DNA of 64,000 nt from Roseomonas sp. AR75 (GTDB taxonomy: Bacteria > Pseudomonadota > Alphaproteobacteria > Acetobacterales > Acetobacteraceae), in assembly GCF_005222815.1 (NCBI RefSeq), contig NZ_STGB01000001.1, forward strand, positions 186,001 through 250,000, in the 5' to 3' direction. The translations under genes were made by a program, and so were the position numbers. The notes beneath the pieces are model-generated. The model was not told where the DNA came from. It saw nothing but the letters and a program-made list of their open reading frames with translations, and ran no database searches. Positions 36,024-44,378 of this stretch are shown one piece after another; position 1 is the first letter of the stretch, and every line of letters begins with the position of its first letter.

Positions 36024-37556
36024 CTAGTTCGCGCCGCGCGTCTTCTGCGGATCGCGCGGCGCTGAGCCATCATCCCCGACCAGCCGCGCAAGGTAGGATG
36101 CGTGGTCCGAAAGGGCCGCGACCTGCTCGCTTGTCTCGCGCTCATTCATCGCGATGTAGCCGGCGAGGTCGGCGCCGGAGGCTGCATCGACCATCGGGTG
36201 ATGGCCCGTAGGACGCAGCCCCTGGCCCCACATCACCTGCAGCCAGCTCGGCACGTCGAAGAGCTCCATGTTCTGCCGCACGATCCGGCCCGAGGTGCGG
36301 AACATCGCCAGCTTTTCCTGCAGGCTGTCGGGGATCGCCATGGCCCGGCAGTAGCGCCAGAACTCCGTGCCGTCCCGCTCCGTGACGTGATAGTGCAGGA
36401 TCAGGAAGTCGCGGACGGCGGTGAATTCCCAGTCGAGCTGCCGGTTGAACTCCCGCACCAGGGTGGGGTCGCAGTGCCGATCCGGGAACAGCGACAGAAG
36501 GCGTGCGATCCCGGCCTGGATCAGGTGGATGCTCGTCGACTCGAGCGGCTCCAGAAAGCCACTGGCAAGCCCCAGCGCGATGCAGTTCTTCTTCCAGATC
36601 TCCCGCCGTTTTCCGGTGACGAAGCGCAAGGGGCGCGGATCGGCGAGCCGGTCGCCGGGGAGGTTTGCCAGCAGCACACGATGGGCCTCGTCGTCGCTGG
36701 TGAAGCTGCTGGAATAGACATGTCCATTGCCCGTGCGATGACGCAGCGGGATGTGCCACTGCCAGCCCGCCTCGCGCGCGGTCGAGCGGGTGAAGGGTTC
36801 GAGCTTGCCGTCGCCAGTGGAAGGCACGGCCAGGGCGCGGTCGCATGGCAGCCAGTGCGACCAGTCCTCGAACCCGGACGCCAGAGCCTGTTCGATGATC
36901 AGCCCGCGGAACCCCGAGCAGTCGATGAAGAGGTCGCCTTCGAGTTGCCCACCATCGGCCAGGTCCAGCCCGCAAACAAAGCCGCTCTCGCCGTCGAGAC
37001 GGACATTGACGATCTTTCCTTCGCGGCGGATCACGCCGCGTACCTCGGCGTAGCTGCGTAGGAATGCGGCGTAGCGCGTCGCGTCGAAATGATAGGCCGA
37101 GGCAGGTAACCGCGCCGCGAACCTGCCGGCGGGCACGCCGAACCGGCGCTCCCGCGCCGCCATGGTGTTCGCGCTGAACCGGTCGAGGGGCAGCGTGCCG
37201 CCCTCCCGGCGGTAGCGCAGCCAGTAATGATGGAACGGCACCAGCCCGATGGCCCGGCCGAGCTCGCCGAAGCCGTGGAAATAGCGCAGGCCGTCGCGTC
37301 GCCAGCCGACGAACTCGATGCCGAGCTTGAATGTGCCCATGGTCTCGCGCAGGAATGCGCGCTCGTCGAGGCCGAGGCCGGCGTTGAACAGCCGGATCTG
37401 CGGGATCGTCGCCTCGCCGACACCGACGATGCCGATCTCCTCCGACTCGACGAGGCTGATCGAAAGGCGCGCGCCGAAATACTGGGACAGTGCCGCCGCC
37501 GCCATCCAGCCGGCCGAGCCGCCCCCGGCAATCACCACCCGCATCGCTTCACGCAT
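36024..37556 (-). CDS. Flavin-dependent tryptophan halogenase family protein
   Basis: The 510-residue product has the FAD-binding GGGSAGWMAA motif (11-20), the VGVGEATIP segment (44-52), Lys77 in TFKLGIEF at the place of the hypochlorous-acid-handling lysine of PrnA (Lys79), and the family WxWxIP signature as WQWHIP (265-270). The LEPLESTSIH segment carries the second conserved acid. These enzymes use FADH2 from a separate reductase, O2 and halide to halogenate tryptophan or related aromatics; the true substrate here is unknown. ATG 37556 was chosen (37544 also possible) because the frame upstream would overlap the divergent neighbour at 37654. The gene is convergent with the hlyC-like gene (83-bp gap). 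Confidence 0.88.
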   Translation of the reverse strand: MREAMRVVIAGGGSAGWMAAAALSQYFGARLSISLVESEEIGIVGVGEATIPQIRLFNAGLGLDERAFLRETMGTFKLGIEFVGWRRDGLRYFHGFGELGRAIGLVPFHHYWLRYRREGGTLPLDRFSANTMAARERRFGVPAGRFAARLPASAYHFDATRYAAFLRSYAEVRGVIRREGKIVNVRLDGESGFVCGLDLADGGQLEGDLFIDCSGFRGLIIEQALASGFEDWSHWLPCDRALAVPSTGDGKLEPFTRSTAREAGWQWHIPLRHRTGNGHVYSSSFTSDDEAHRVLLANLPGDRLADPRPLRFVTGKRREIWKKNCIALGLASGFLEPLESTSIHLIQAGIARLLSLFPDRHCDPTLVREFNRQLDWEFTAVRDFLILHYHVTERDGTEFWRYCRAMAIPDSLQEKLAMFRTSGRIVRQNMELFDVPSWLQVMWGQGLRPTGHHPMVDAASGADLAGYIAMNERETSEQVAALSDHASYLARLVGDDGSAPRDPQKTRGAN

Positions 37557-37653
37557 CGCTGTCCGCTCGATTGACCAGAACCATGCCGCAGGGGCACGCG
37601 AGGCACGACATCGAGCTTGCGCCGTCGAACCGAACTCGACAACCTTGCCCGCC

Positions 37654-38361
37654 ATGGCCTTCGCGATCGCGCCGTCCCTGACGATCGACGTTGTTCCCGT
37701 GGGAACCTCGCGCGAGCCGGTGCTGGTGATCGATGGCGTGGCGGAGGGCGCCCACGCGCTGCGCGGCGCCGCCTGCGCCGTACGGCCCTGGCAGGCGATG
37801 CCCCCAGGCAGCTTTCCGGGCCTCCGTGCGGGGCTGCCGGCGGCCTATGCACGGGCTCTGATCGCGCGCCTGCACGGCCCCATCGTGAACCGGCTGCTCG
37901 GCGGCGGCATAATGAAGGTCGCGCGCTTCGAGTGCAGCTTCTCGATGGTGACGCTCTCGCCCGCCGAACTCACGCCGCTGCAGCGTGTGCCGCATATCGA
38001 TGTCGCGCGGCCGGACAGGGTGGCGATCATGCACTTCCTGTGCGAAGCGCCATTCGACGGCACGGCCTTCTATCGCCAGGCCGAGACCGGCCTCGAGCAG
38101 GTCGGCCCGGAGACGCGCGAGCGCTACATCGCCGCCCGCACGGCAGGCCTGGCGAGGCTGCGGCCCGAAGACGGGTATCCCGGCGCCGACGTCCCCGGTT
38201 ATGTCCGCACCGCGACGATCCCGGCGCGGTTCAACCGCGTGCTCGTCTACCGCAGTTGCACCCTCCATAGCGGCGTGATCGAGGATCCGTCACTGCTGTC
38301 GTCCGATCCGGCGCGAGGCCGCCTCGTCGCAACCTTCTTCGTCGACTACGCTCCGGCTTGA
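37654..38361 (+). CDS. DUF6445 family protein, 2OG-Fe(II) oxygenase-like
   Basis: The 235-residue product resembles the DUF6445 family, which I know as a frequent neighbour of tryptophan halogenases in Sphingomonas- and Caulobacter-like bacteria. It shows VPHIDVARPDR (His114, Asp116), GTAFYRQAETGLE, and VYRSCTLHSG (His205) followed by RGRLVATFF (Arg223). This HxD...H...R order is the metal- and 2-oxoglutarate-binding pattern of prolyl-hydroxylase-like oxygenases, so an oxygenase role is a reasonable inference. The start ATG sits in a ccatgg 98 bp from the divergent halogenase start. The end overlaps the next fragment by four bases. Confidence 0.75.
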   Translation: MAFAIAPSLTIDVVPVGTSREPVLVIDGVAEGAHALRGAACAVRPWQAMPPGSFPGLRAGLPAAYARALIARLHGPIVNRLLGGGIMKVARFECSFSMVTLSPAELTPLQRVPHIDVARPDRVAIMHFLCEAPFDGTAFYRQAETGLEQVGPETRERYIAARTAGLARLRPEDGYPGADVPGYVRTATIPARFNRVLVYRSCTLHSGVIEDPSLLSSDPARGRLVATFFVDYAPA

Positions 38362-38792
38362 GTGCGCGTGCGGAGCCGCAGCGGCCTTGCCAGGCGGTGG
38401 ACGCGCTCCTCGGACCCCTCGTTGATCCAGAAGCGCTCGTCGAGGCCGCGGGTGAACTCCCGGGCGTCCTGCTTGGCGCGGTGGCGGCGGGCACGCAGCA
38501 GCTCGCCCGGGCGCTGGCCTCCGGCGTGCTGAAGGGCGACGAGCTCCGCTCCACCCTCGAGGCCATGCCGCTGCTGGCCGACGGACTGCCGCGCGAGCTC
38601 GGCGTCTCGATCGGCGAACTGTGCGAGTTCGGCTCCGAGAACATGGGAGGCGTTGTGAGCCCGCTGCGCGCTCAGTGCCGAGCCGCCCGGCAGGTCCTGC
38701 ACCAAATCGGCATAGGTGACGATCGCGACCATGCCGCCTGCGCGCTTGCCAGGCACTACAGTCGCTGCATCCTGCCGCTACGCGACCGATGA
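38358..38792 (+). pseudogene. Remnant of a phage tail tape-measure protein
   Basis: An open frame of 144 codons encodes LARALASGVLKGDELRST and a following LGVSIGELCEFGSE. These closely resemble the conserved segment of phage tape-measure proteins (ALASGxLxGDELRSIxEN ... GVxxGELxxMG). The matching part covers roughly residues 35-95; the rest does not continue the family and a real tape-measure protein is many times longer. I therefore read it as a broken prophage remnant. Its last bases overlap the convergent gene ending at 38778. No other phage gene or attachment site is visible nearby. Confidence 0.5.
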
Positions 38793-40481
38793 TGCCCCGC
38801 GGCGAGCGAGGAGGTCCGCGTACAGCGTGCGCAGCCGCTCCGCGCTAAGCGCGGTGACGACGGCAGGTCGGGGATTCTCCTTCTCCACCTTCGCAAAATC
38901 CGCGGCCAGCTCGAGCAAGGCGCCAAGTGCCTGTTTCAGCCGCGCCTCCGCCTCGCGCCGCGCTGCCGCCGACTGCGGTACGGAAAGGAAGCGCGAAAGC
39001 ATCAGCGCGCGCGTGACCGCGGCGAAACCGCTCAGGTAGAGGCGGCAATGCCGCATATGCTCGCGCAGCGCCGCCAGCGCCTCCGGCCTCAGCCCCGTCG
39101 GAGGATCATCCAACGCGGCGGCCGACCGGCCGTGCGTGGCGAGCGCCGCATCGCGCTCGGCGAGCACGGCATCCAGCGCTTCCTGCGTCGGCGCAAGCGC
39201 GTCCGTCTTGCTCGGGTCCCAGTCGGCCAGGCTGTTCTTCTCCTCGGCTAGCCACCAGGCATGGTCGAAGCCGACCGGGAATGTGCTGCTGTCGTTCAGC
39301 ACGCAGCCGCGCGCGTAGAGCGTGCCCGCCACCGCATCCCAACTGGCGCCGAGCAGCGCCTCCGCCCATACGCCGCAAGCGGCGCGGATGCCTGGCGTGT
39401 CGGCCTCGAGCATGCCCGCGCGCGCCATCCACTCCGCGTAGACGTCGTGCGCCGAGGTCCCGGGGTCGCGGCCCAGCGCGGCGCCGGCGTGGAGGTTGGC
39501 GAGGTTGGGCGTATGGAAGCAGCTATGGCTGTCCAGGCTTTCCCAGTCGGTGCGGAAGACCAGCCCCTCAACCCCGGCGGCGCGGGCGCGATCAAGCCGG
39601 CCGCGCCAATCCTCGATCAGGATGGCAGGCGCGATTCCCCAGCCGAAATACTGGCCCATGCAGTCGAATTCCAGCCATTGCCGGCGGTCACCGACGCGGC
39701 CGAGGCGAGGATTGTCGGGAAAGCTCGGGTAGTAGTCGTGCGGCGTGTTCTTCAGGCTGACGGCGATATCGGCCGGCATCGCCTCGAACGCCGCAGCCAG
39801 GTCCTCCTGCGCGCGCTTGCTGAAGACGAAGTCGCGGATCACGAGCGACTTGCCAGCGGCGCGGATCGGTCGGTGCATCGCGCCGATCAGCCGGCCATAC
39901 CAGCCCCGCGGCGTCGACTCGGCGCAAAGCTTGCAGCGGCAGCGGTTGGCGGTGATGGACAGCCGGCTTTCGCCCGTGCCCGGCGCGGTGATCACGCCGG
40001 CGAGCCCAGGCAGCTCCTGGAACAGCTCCGTGTACTTCGCCTCGACGAAGTCGAACCAGAAGGGCTCGTTAGGGCAGAGCGTGCCGCCCTTGGTCAGCTC
40101 GGGACGCAATTCGAGGAAGATCTCGTGGAAGAAGAGTTCCTTGTTCTGGAACCAGACCTGCGTGCCCTGCCGTGCCGCGAGTTCGACGATGCGGCGGAGA
40201 TACTCGCGGCGATGATAGGGGCCGCTGCGTCGCGTCGGCGTGTATTCGTACAGCGTGCGGAAGCTGTCCCGGTAGCGTTCGAAGATGTTCGCCGCCTGTG
40301 GCGCGGCGCCGAAGTAGCGGCCCGGCCAGATGATCCGGTCCACGATGTCGTTCCGGTGCAGGACGAGGGCGGTCATGCCCTGCTCTGCGATGAAGTCCAG
40401 CGAGCGCCGCACCCGGTCGAAGTCCCAGACGAAGCGGCTGTGCATCTCCAGCGCGCGGATCGCGAAGGCAGGCTCGCTCAC
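38778..40481 (-). CDS. TIM-barrel-like carbohydrate-active protein, paralog 1 of 3
   Basis: The 567-residue product is paralogous to those of 40478-42133 and 44368-46020. Shared landmarks are ALEMHSRFVWDFDRVRRSLD at the N-terminus, TALVLHRNDIVDRIIWPGRYF, LAGVITAPGTGESRLS, SLKNTPHDYYPSFPDNPR and WLEFDCMGQYFGWGI. The QWxEFDxxGQxFGxG motif and the overall layout recall GH67 alpha-glucuronidases and related glycosidase TIM barrels, but identity is too low by eye to name an activity. It carries a CRCKLC metal-type cysteine motif (near 39930-39945). No signal peptide is seen, so it is probably cytoplasmic. The GTG start at 40481 overlaps the stop of the upstream paralog (GTGA). Confidence 0.75.
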   Translation of the reverse strand: MSEPAFAIRALEMHSRFVWDFDRVRRSLDFIAEQGMTALVLHRNDIVDRIIWPGRYFGAAPQAANIFERYRDSFRTLYEYTPTRRSGPYHRREYLRRIVELAARQGTQVWFQNKELFFHEIFLELRPELTKGGTLCPNEPFWFDFVEAKYTELFQELPGLAGVITAPGTGESRLSITANRCRCKLCAESTPRGWYGRLIGAMHRPIRAAGKSLVIRDFVFSKRAQEDLAAAFEAMPADIAVSLKNTPHDYYPSFPDNPRLGRVGDRRQWLEFDCMGQYFGWGIAPAILIEDWRGRLDRARAAGVEGLVFRTDWESLDSHSCFHTPNLANLHAGAALGRDPGTSAHDVYAEWMARAGMLEADTPGIRAACGVWAEALLGASWDAVAGTLYARGCVLNDSSTFPVGFDHAWWLAEEKNSLADWDPSKTDALAPTQEALDAVLAERDAALATHGRSAAALDDPPTGLRPEALAALREHMRHCRLYLSGFAAVTRALMLSRFLSVPQSAAARREAEARLKQALGALLELAADFAKVEKENPRPAVVTALSAERLRTLYADLLARRGASSVA

Positions 40482-42133
40482 GTGGCGGCGGCCTGCTGCG
40501 CCAGCCGCCGCGCGACGTCGTCGGCGAGCGAGCGAAGGCGCCTTTCGTCCAGCAGCCAGTAGACGACATGGAAGAAGGCGGTGCCGGCCAGGCGCTGCGC
40601 CACCTCGTCGCAGAAGGCCCGCATCGGCGGCAGCGTCGCGAGCGCCGCTTCCCTGTCCGCGGCGCTGCCTGTGGCCTCCGCCCGCCGCGTGAGGAAGACC
40701 GTCCGCGCGCAATGCTCGAAGCCCTCCACCCAGAGCCGGTAGAGATCGAGCATGGTGTCGAGTTCCGCCGCCATGGTCGATGGCAGGCCGAGCGTGCCGG
40801 CATCCAGCAGGGCGGGCAGGCGGCGCATCGCCTCCACCGCCTCGCGCTTCTCCGCGAGGATGATGGCGACGTTGCCCTCGGTCGGGTCGAGGAGGCGGGA
40901 GGCGCCGGGCTCCCACTCGTCGCGGCCGTGGATGTCCACCAGCATCGCGAAGGCCTTGTCCAGCGTATCGGGATACTGGTCGTCCTCGTGGAAAAGATGG
41001 CCGCGCACATAGGCGGCCTTCTCCATCACGGACCAGGAGGCCTGCATGAAGCGCCGGAGCCTTGGCGCGGCGTCGGGTGCTGTCGCCGGCACCGGCGGCG
41101 CGTTCTCGGATGCGCTGCGCAGCGGCGAGAGCATGCCGTGCGACGCCCAGGCGCCGTAGACCTCGCCGAGGTCGCGCTCGATCCGCTCAGACAGCATCGC
41201 ACCGGCGATGACATTCAGCAGGTTGGGGCTGTTGAACGCGCCGGCATCGGTGATCACTTCCCAATCGGTGCGCAAGGAGATGCCTTCGACGCCCTTCGCA
41301 AGGCATTCGCGCATGCGGCGCTGCATATCCTCCACCACGCTGACGGGGAAGACGCCGAGGCCGAAGAACTGGCCCCAGGTGTCGAACTCCACCCATTGCG
41401 GATGCGCGCCGCAATGCCCGATGCGCGGGTTGGTGGGGAAGGTGGGGTAGTAGTCGTGCGGCGTGTTCTTCAGGCTGATGACGATGTCGGAGCAGACCCG
41501 GCCCGCGGCCTCGATCATGCGGCTCTGCTGGTCGGCGGTGTAGGAGAAGTCGCGCACAGCGAGGATGCGGCCCTTCTCCGCGATGGGCCTGTGCATGGCC
41601 CCGAGCAGCCGCGCATACCACTCGACCGGGTCGATCTCCGCGGCATGCGTCGCGATCGAGACCTTGCTCTCCCGCGTGCCCGGGCTGACGATGATGCCGG
41701 CAAGCCCGGGCACGGCCTCCAGCAGTTCCCGATACTTCGCTTCCAGGAAATCCCACCAGAAGGAGCTGGCGGGGTCGACCATGCCGTCCGGCCGGCGCAG
41801 CTCTGGCACCAGCTCCAGGAGCTGATCGACGAAGCTGATCTCCTTCACCTCGAGAAAGAAGTCTATCCCCCGGGCGGCGCAGGCGCGGGCGACCGTGTTG
41901 ATGTAGTGCCGGTTCTGGTGGATCGAGTGCAGGCGCACGGGATTGCGCTTCCACATGAGCGCGTCGGGGAACCACTTCTCCGGGAAGACCAGGTGCTCGA
42001 CGATGTCGTTCTGGTGGAAGATCAGCGCGTTCAGGTCGAACTTCGTCATCAGGTCGAGCGCGCGCTCCACCTGCGCCCATTGCCACATGCGATGGGAATG
42101 GAATTCGAGGCCGCGCAGGCGGAAATCGGACAC
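40478..42133 (-). CDS. TIM-barrel-like carbohydrate-active protein, paralog 2 of 3
   Basis: The 551-residue product begins VSDFRLRGLEFHSHRMWQW and shares with its paralogs NALIFHQNDIVEHLVFPEKW, LAGIIVSPGTRESKVS, SLKNTPHDYYPTFPTNPR and WVEFDTWGQFFGLG. The CxCxxC motif of the other two is missing: the equivalent stretch reads THAAEIDPVEWY. I chose GTG 42133 because GGAACGAG lies just upstream and paralog alignment starts there. It lies 32 bp after the Bug solute-binding gene and is coupled by overlap to paralog 1, so the three form an operon. Role by family resemblance: handling of a uronic-acid-like or related sugar. That is inference. Confidence 0.75.
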   Translation of the reverse strand: MSDFRLRGLEFHSHRMWQWAQVERALDLMTKFDLNALIFHQNDIVEHLVFPEKWFPDALMWKRNPVRLHSIHQNRHYINTVARACAARGIDFFLEVKEISFVDQLLELVPELRRPDGMVDPASSFWWDFLEAKYRELLEAVPGLAGIIVSPGTRESKVSIATHAAEIDPVEWYARLLGAMHRPIAEKGRILAVRDFSYTADQQSRMIEAAGRVCSDIVISLKNTPHDYYPTFPTNPRIGHCGAHPQWVEFDTWGQFFGLGVFPVSVVEDMQRRMRECLAKGVEGISLRTDWEVITDAGAFNSPNLLNVIAGAMLSERIERDLGEVYGAWASHGMLSPLRSASENAPPVPATAPDAAPRLRRFMQASWSVMEKAAYVRGHLFHEDDQYPDTLDKAFAMLVDIHGRDEWEPGASRLLDPTEGNVAIILAEKREAVEAMRRLPALLDAGTLGLPSTMAAELDTMLDLYRLWVEGFEHCARTVFLTRRAEATGSAADREAALATLPPMRAFCDEVAQRLAGTAFFHVVYWLLDERRLRSLADDVARRLAQQAAAT

Positions 42134-42165
42134 GCTTGCTCGTTCCTGGGGTGCCGGCGCGGCGC

Positions 42166-43161
42166 TCAGCGCGTCTGTCTGCGCACGACGTCGATGATGC
42201 CGGTCTCGGTGATGGTCCGCAGCTGCCGAGCCTGGTCCTCCACCCATTTCCGCTGAAACGGGGCGGCGTCGAGATAGGCGGGTTGCAGGCCGTATTCGCG
42301 GACCGAGGCCTGCGCGGAAGGCGACTGCAGCAGCTCGCCGAACGCCGTGTCCAGCCGGCGGATCACCTCGTCCGGCATGCCGCGCGGCGCGCCGACGCCC
42401 TGCCAGAGCGTCACGACGATGTCATAGCCGTACTCGCGCGCGGTCGGGATGTCGCGTAGCGCCGGATCCTCCAGCCGCTTCTCAGCGAAGGCGCAGAGCA
42501 CCCGGACCGAGCCGTCGCGGATATAGGTCCGCAGGTCCACGGGATTGTTGGAGATGGCCTTGATGTGCCCGCCGAGCAGGGCCGTGATCAGCGGGCCACC
42601 GCCAGGATAGTTCACCGCTTCCATCTGCAGGTTGGCGAGCAGCCGCAGCTTCTCCGGCCCGATATGGGACGTGTTGCCGTAGCCGGTGATGCCATACATC
42701 AGGTCGCCGGGATGCGCCCGCGCCCAGTCCACCAGCTCCGGCAGCGTACGCCAGGGTGCGTCGGACTTCACTGCGAGTACGAACGGAATCTCGCCAACCT
42801 GCGCGATCGCCTGCAGGTCGGTGGCGTAGTTGTGCCGCGCATGTCCGTAGAGCGGCTGGAACACCATGCCGCTGTTCGTCATGCCGATGGTGTAGCCGTC
42901 GGGCCGCGCCTGTACGAGTTCGTTAAGGCCGATCATGGCGCCGGCGCCCGGGCGGTTCTCCACAACGATGGACTGGCCGAGCTTCTGCCCTGCCTCGCGC
43001 GCAAGGAAGCGGCCGATGATGTCGGTGCTGCCGCCGGGTGCGAAAGGCACGATCAGGCGCATCGGCCGGCTCGGAAAGGCCTGGGCCGCCGCACCCCGGG
43101 TGAGGGCCTGCATGGCCGCCGCCGCAGTGGCGGCCTGGATGGCCTGGCGACGTGTTGTCAT
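42166..43161 (-). CDS. Bug-type (tripartite tricarboxylate) solute-binding protein
   Basis: The 331-residue product shows the Bug family sequence: PMRLIVPFAPGGSTDIIGR after a signal peptide, VVENRPGAGAMIG, YTIGMTN, and a C-terminal LxxAFGELLQSP region. These periplasmic proteins bind organic acids, typically through backbone contacts with a carboxylate, and deliver them to TctAB or act in sensing. The leader MTTRRQAIQAATAAAAMQAL has twin arginines and looks Tat-compatible. A GGAGG ribosome site lies 9 bases before ATG 43161. No TctA or TctB permease gene is in the window, so it is an orphan. It heads the operon with the two TIM-barrel paralogs and is divergent from the LacI regulator. Confidence 0.9.
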   Translation of the reverse strand: MTTRRQAIQAATAAAAMQALTRGAAAQAFPSRPMRLIVPFAPGGSTDIIGRFLAREAGQKLGQSIVVENRPGAGAMIGLNELVQARPDGYTIGMTNSGMVFQPLYGHARHNYATDLQAIAQVGEIPFVLAVKSDAPWRTLPELVDWARAHPGDLMYGITGYGNTSHIGPEKLRLLANLQMEAVNYPGGGPLITALLGGHIKAISNNPVDLRTYIRDGSVRVLCAFAEKRLEDPALRDIPTAREYGYDIVVTLWQGVGAPRGMPDEVIRRLDTAFGELLQSPSAQASVREYGLQPAYLDAAPFQRKWVEDQARQLRTITETGIIDVVRRQTR

Positions 43162-43203
43162 GGCGGACGTCCTCCTTGCCTCTTATGGCGTTGTGCAGCC
43201 AGC

Positions 43204-43220
43204 CTGCAGATTAATTGCAG
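43204..43220. promoter_or_regulatory. Inverted repeat, candidate LacI-family operator near the Bug gene
   Basis: CTGCA and TGCAG arms flank a 7-base AT-rich spacer (GATTAAT), 43 bp upstream of the Bug start. The same arms occur in the perfect palindrome at 43326-43340, so both may be bound by the LacI-family regulator encoded at 43347. Confidence 0.5.
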
Positions 43221-43325
43221 ACCGCTGATAACTTTGCGCAGGTTGCGCGGCGCAGAGTTGCACTGTCAAGCGCCCATGCACTGCGCGGATGCTTGCCGAT
43301 GAGCCACGTATGTGCAAAGTCACGA

Positions 43326-43340
43326 CTGCAAAATTTGCAG
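43326..43340. promoter_or_regulatory. Perfect 7-1-7 palindrome before the LacI start, candidate operator
   Basis: CTGCAAA-A-TTTGCAG is a perfect palindrome around one central base. It ends 6 bp before the LacI ATG and its last bases overlap the AGGA that would serve as ribosome site. Binding there could block transcription or translation start, implying autoregulation. LacI-family operators usually have a central CG, so the AT centre is atypical. Confidence 0.6.
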
Positions 43341-43346
43341 GACCCG

Positions 43347-44378
43347 ATGCCCTCTGCTGGAGCCCGCGCCACCTCCGCCGTCGTTGCCCGTCGCGCGGGC
43401 GTCTCGGTCGCCGCCGTCTCGCGCGCCTTCACGCCGGGCGCTACAATCGCGCCGCAGACCCGCCAGCGCGTGCTCGCCGCCGCCAGCGATCTCGGCTACG
43501 TGCCGCGTACGCTGCTGCGCGTTGCGGTGGATGCGCCGCCCAGCATCGGCATCGTCATGGGCGACATGACCAACCCCTTCTTCGCGGAGGTGCTGGGTCG
43601 CCTGACGCTCGGGCTGCGCGCGCGCGGCTATGGCGTGCAGGTGCAATGCGCGCCGCGCGGCACCGATGTCGATGCGGTGATCCCCGACCTTTTCCGCGTG
43701 CCGCTCGCCGGCGTGCTGATGGGCTCCGCGACACTCTCGCCCGGGCTCAAGCGAGTATGCCGCGAGCGCAAGGTTCCGGTGGTGCTGCTGAACCGCGCGG
43801 TGCCGACGGCGGGCGTCAGCATGGTCGGTTGCGACAACCATGCCGGCGGGATGCGTGTGGCCGAACTGTTCCTGAGGACGCAGCGGCGGCGCATCGCCTT
43901 CATGGCCGGCCGGCCGGAGATTGCCTCCGGCATCGAGCGCGCCCGCGGCTTCCGGGATGCGCTCGCCGCAGCCGGCCGCACCCTCCATGCCACCGAGGCC
44001 GGCAGCTTCGAGTACGGCGCGGGCTACGAGGCTGCGCGCCGGCTGTTCGCGCCTCCCGAGCATCCGGATGCGGTGTTCTGCGCCAACGACATGATGGCGA
44101 TCGCGCTGCTGGACCATCTTCGGCACGAGCGCGGCCTGCGCGTGCCGGAGGATGTCTCCGTTGTTGGCTTCGACGACATCGCCATGGCGTCCTGGCCGAC
44201 ATATCGCCTGACCACGATCCGGCAGCGGACGGATACGATGACCGAGGAGGCGATCGACCTCCTCGTTCGCCTTGGCACGGCGCCGGAGAGCGCTGGCATC
44301 AGCCGTCTCGTCTCCGGCGAGTTGATCCAGCGCGCGACTACTCTGCCCGAGGATGGAGGAACGCACCGTGGCGCCTGA
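43347..44378 (+). CDS. LacI-family transcriptional regulator
   Basis: The 343-residue product has an N-terminal LacI helix-turn-helix (AVVARRAGVSVAAVSRAF, residues ~10-28, with hinge QTRQRVLAAASDLGYVPR) and a periplasmic-binding-like sensor domain (SIGIVMGDMTNPFF, DNHAGG, CANDMMAIALLDHLR, SVVGFDDIAMASWP). It should bind a small sugar-like effector and control the flanking operons. I chose ATG 43347 because the helix-turn-helix begins there; the frame runs 44 codons further upstream over the operator region. Transcription is divergent from the Bug operon. The end overlaps the third TIM-barrel paralog by 11 bases. Confidence 0.93.
   Translation: MPSAGARATSAVVARRAGVSVAAVSRAFTPGATIAPQTRQRVLAAASDLGYVPRTLLRVAVDAPPSIGIVMGDMTNPFFAEVLGRLTLGLRARGYGVQVQCAPRGTDVDAVIPDLFRVPLAGVLMGSATLSPGLKRVCRERKVPVVLLNRAVPTAGVSMVGCDNHAGGMRVAELFLRTQRRRIAFMAGRPEIASGIERARGFRDALAAAGRTLHATEAGSFEYGAGYEAARRLFAPPEHPDAVFCANDMMAIALLDHLRHERGLRVPEDVSVVGFDDIAMASWPTYRLTTIRQRTDTMTEEAIDLLVRLGTAPESAGISRLVSGELIQRATTLPEDGGTHRGA
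44355..44360 (+). promoter_or_regulatory. Ribosome binding site deciding the start of the third paralog
   Basis: GGAGGA sits with 8 bases between GGAGG and GTG 44368. The ATG at 44353 in the same frame has no comparable site, so GTG 44368 is preferred. The site lies inside the end of the LacI gene, coupling the two. Confidence 0.6.

Noticed and set aside
38346..38756. A 136-codon minus-strand frame
   Set aside because: The opposite strand matches tape-measure motifs; this frame has no recognisable motif and a shadow-like composition.
42166..43161. Complete tripartite tricarboxylate transporter
   Set aside because: Only the Bug-type binding protein is present; no TctA or TctB membrane gene lies in the window.
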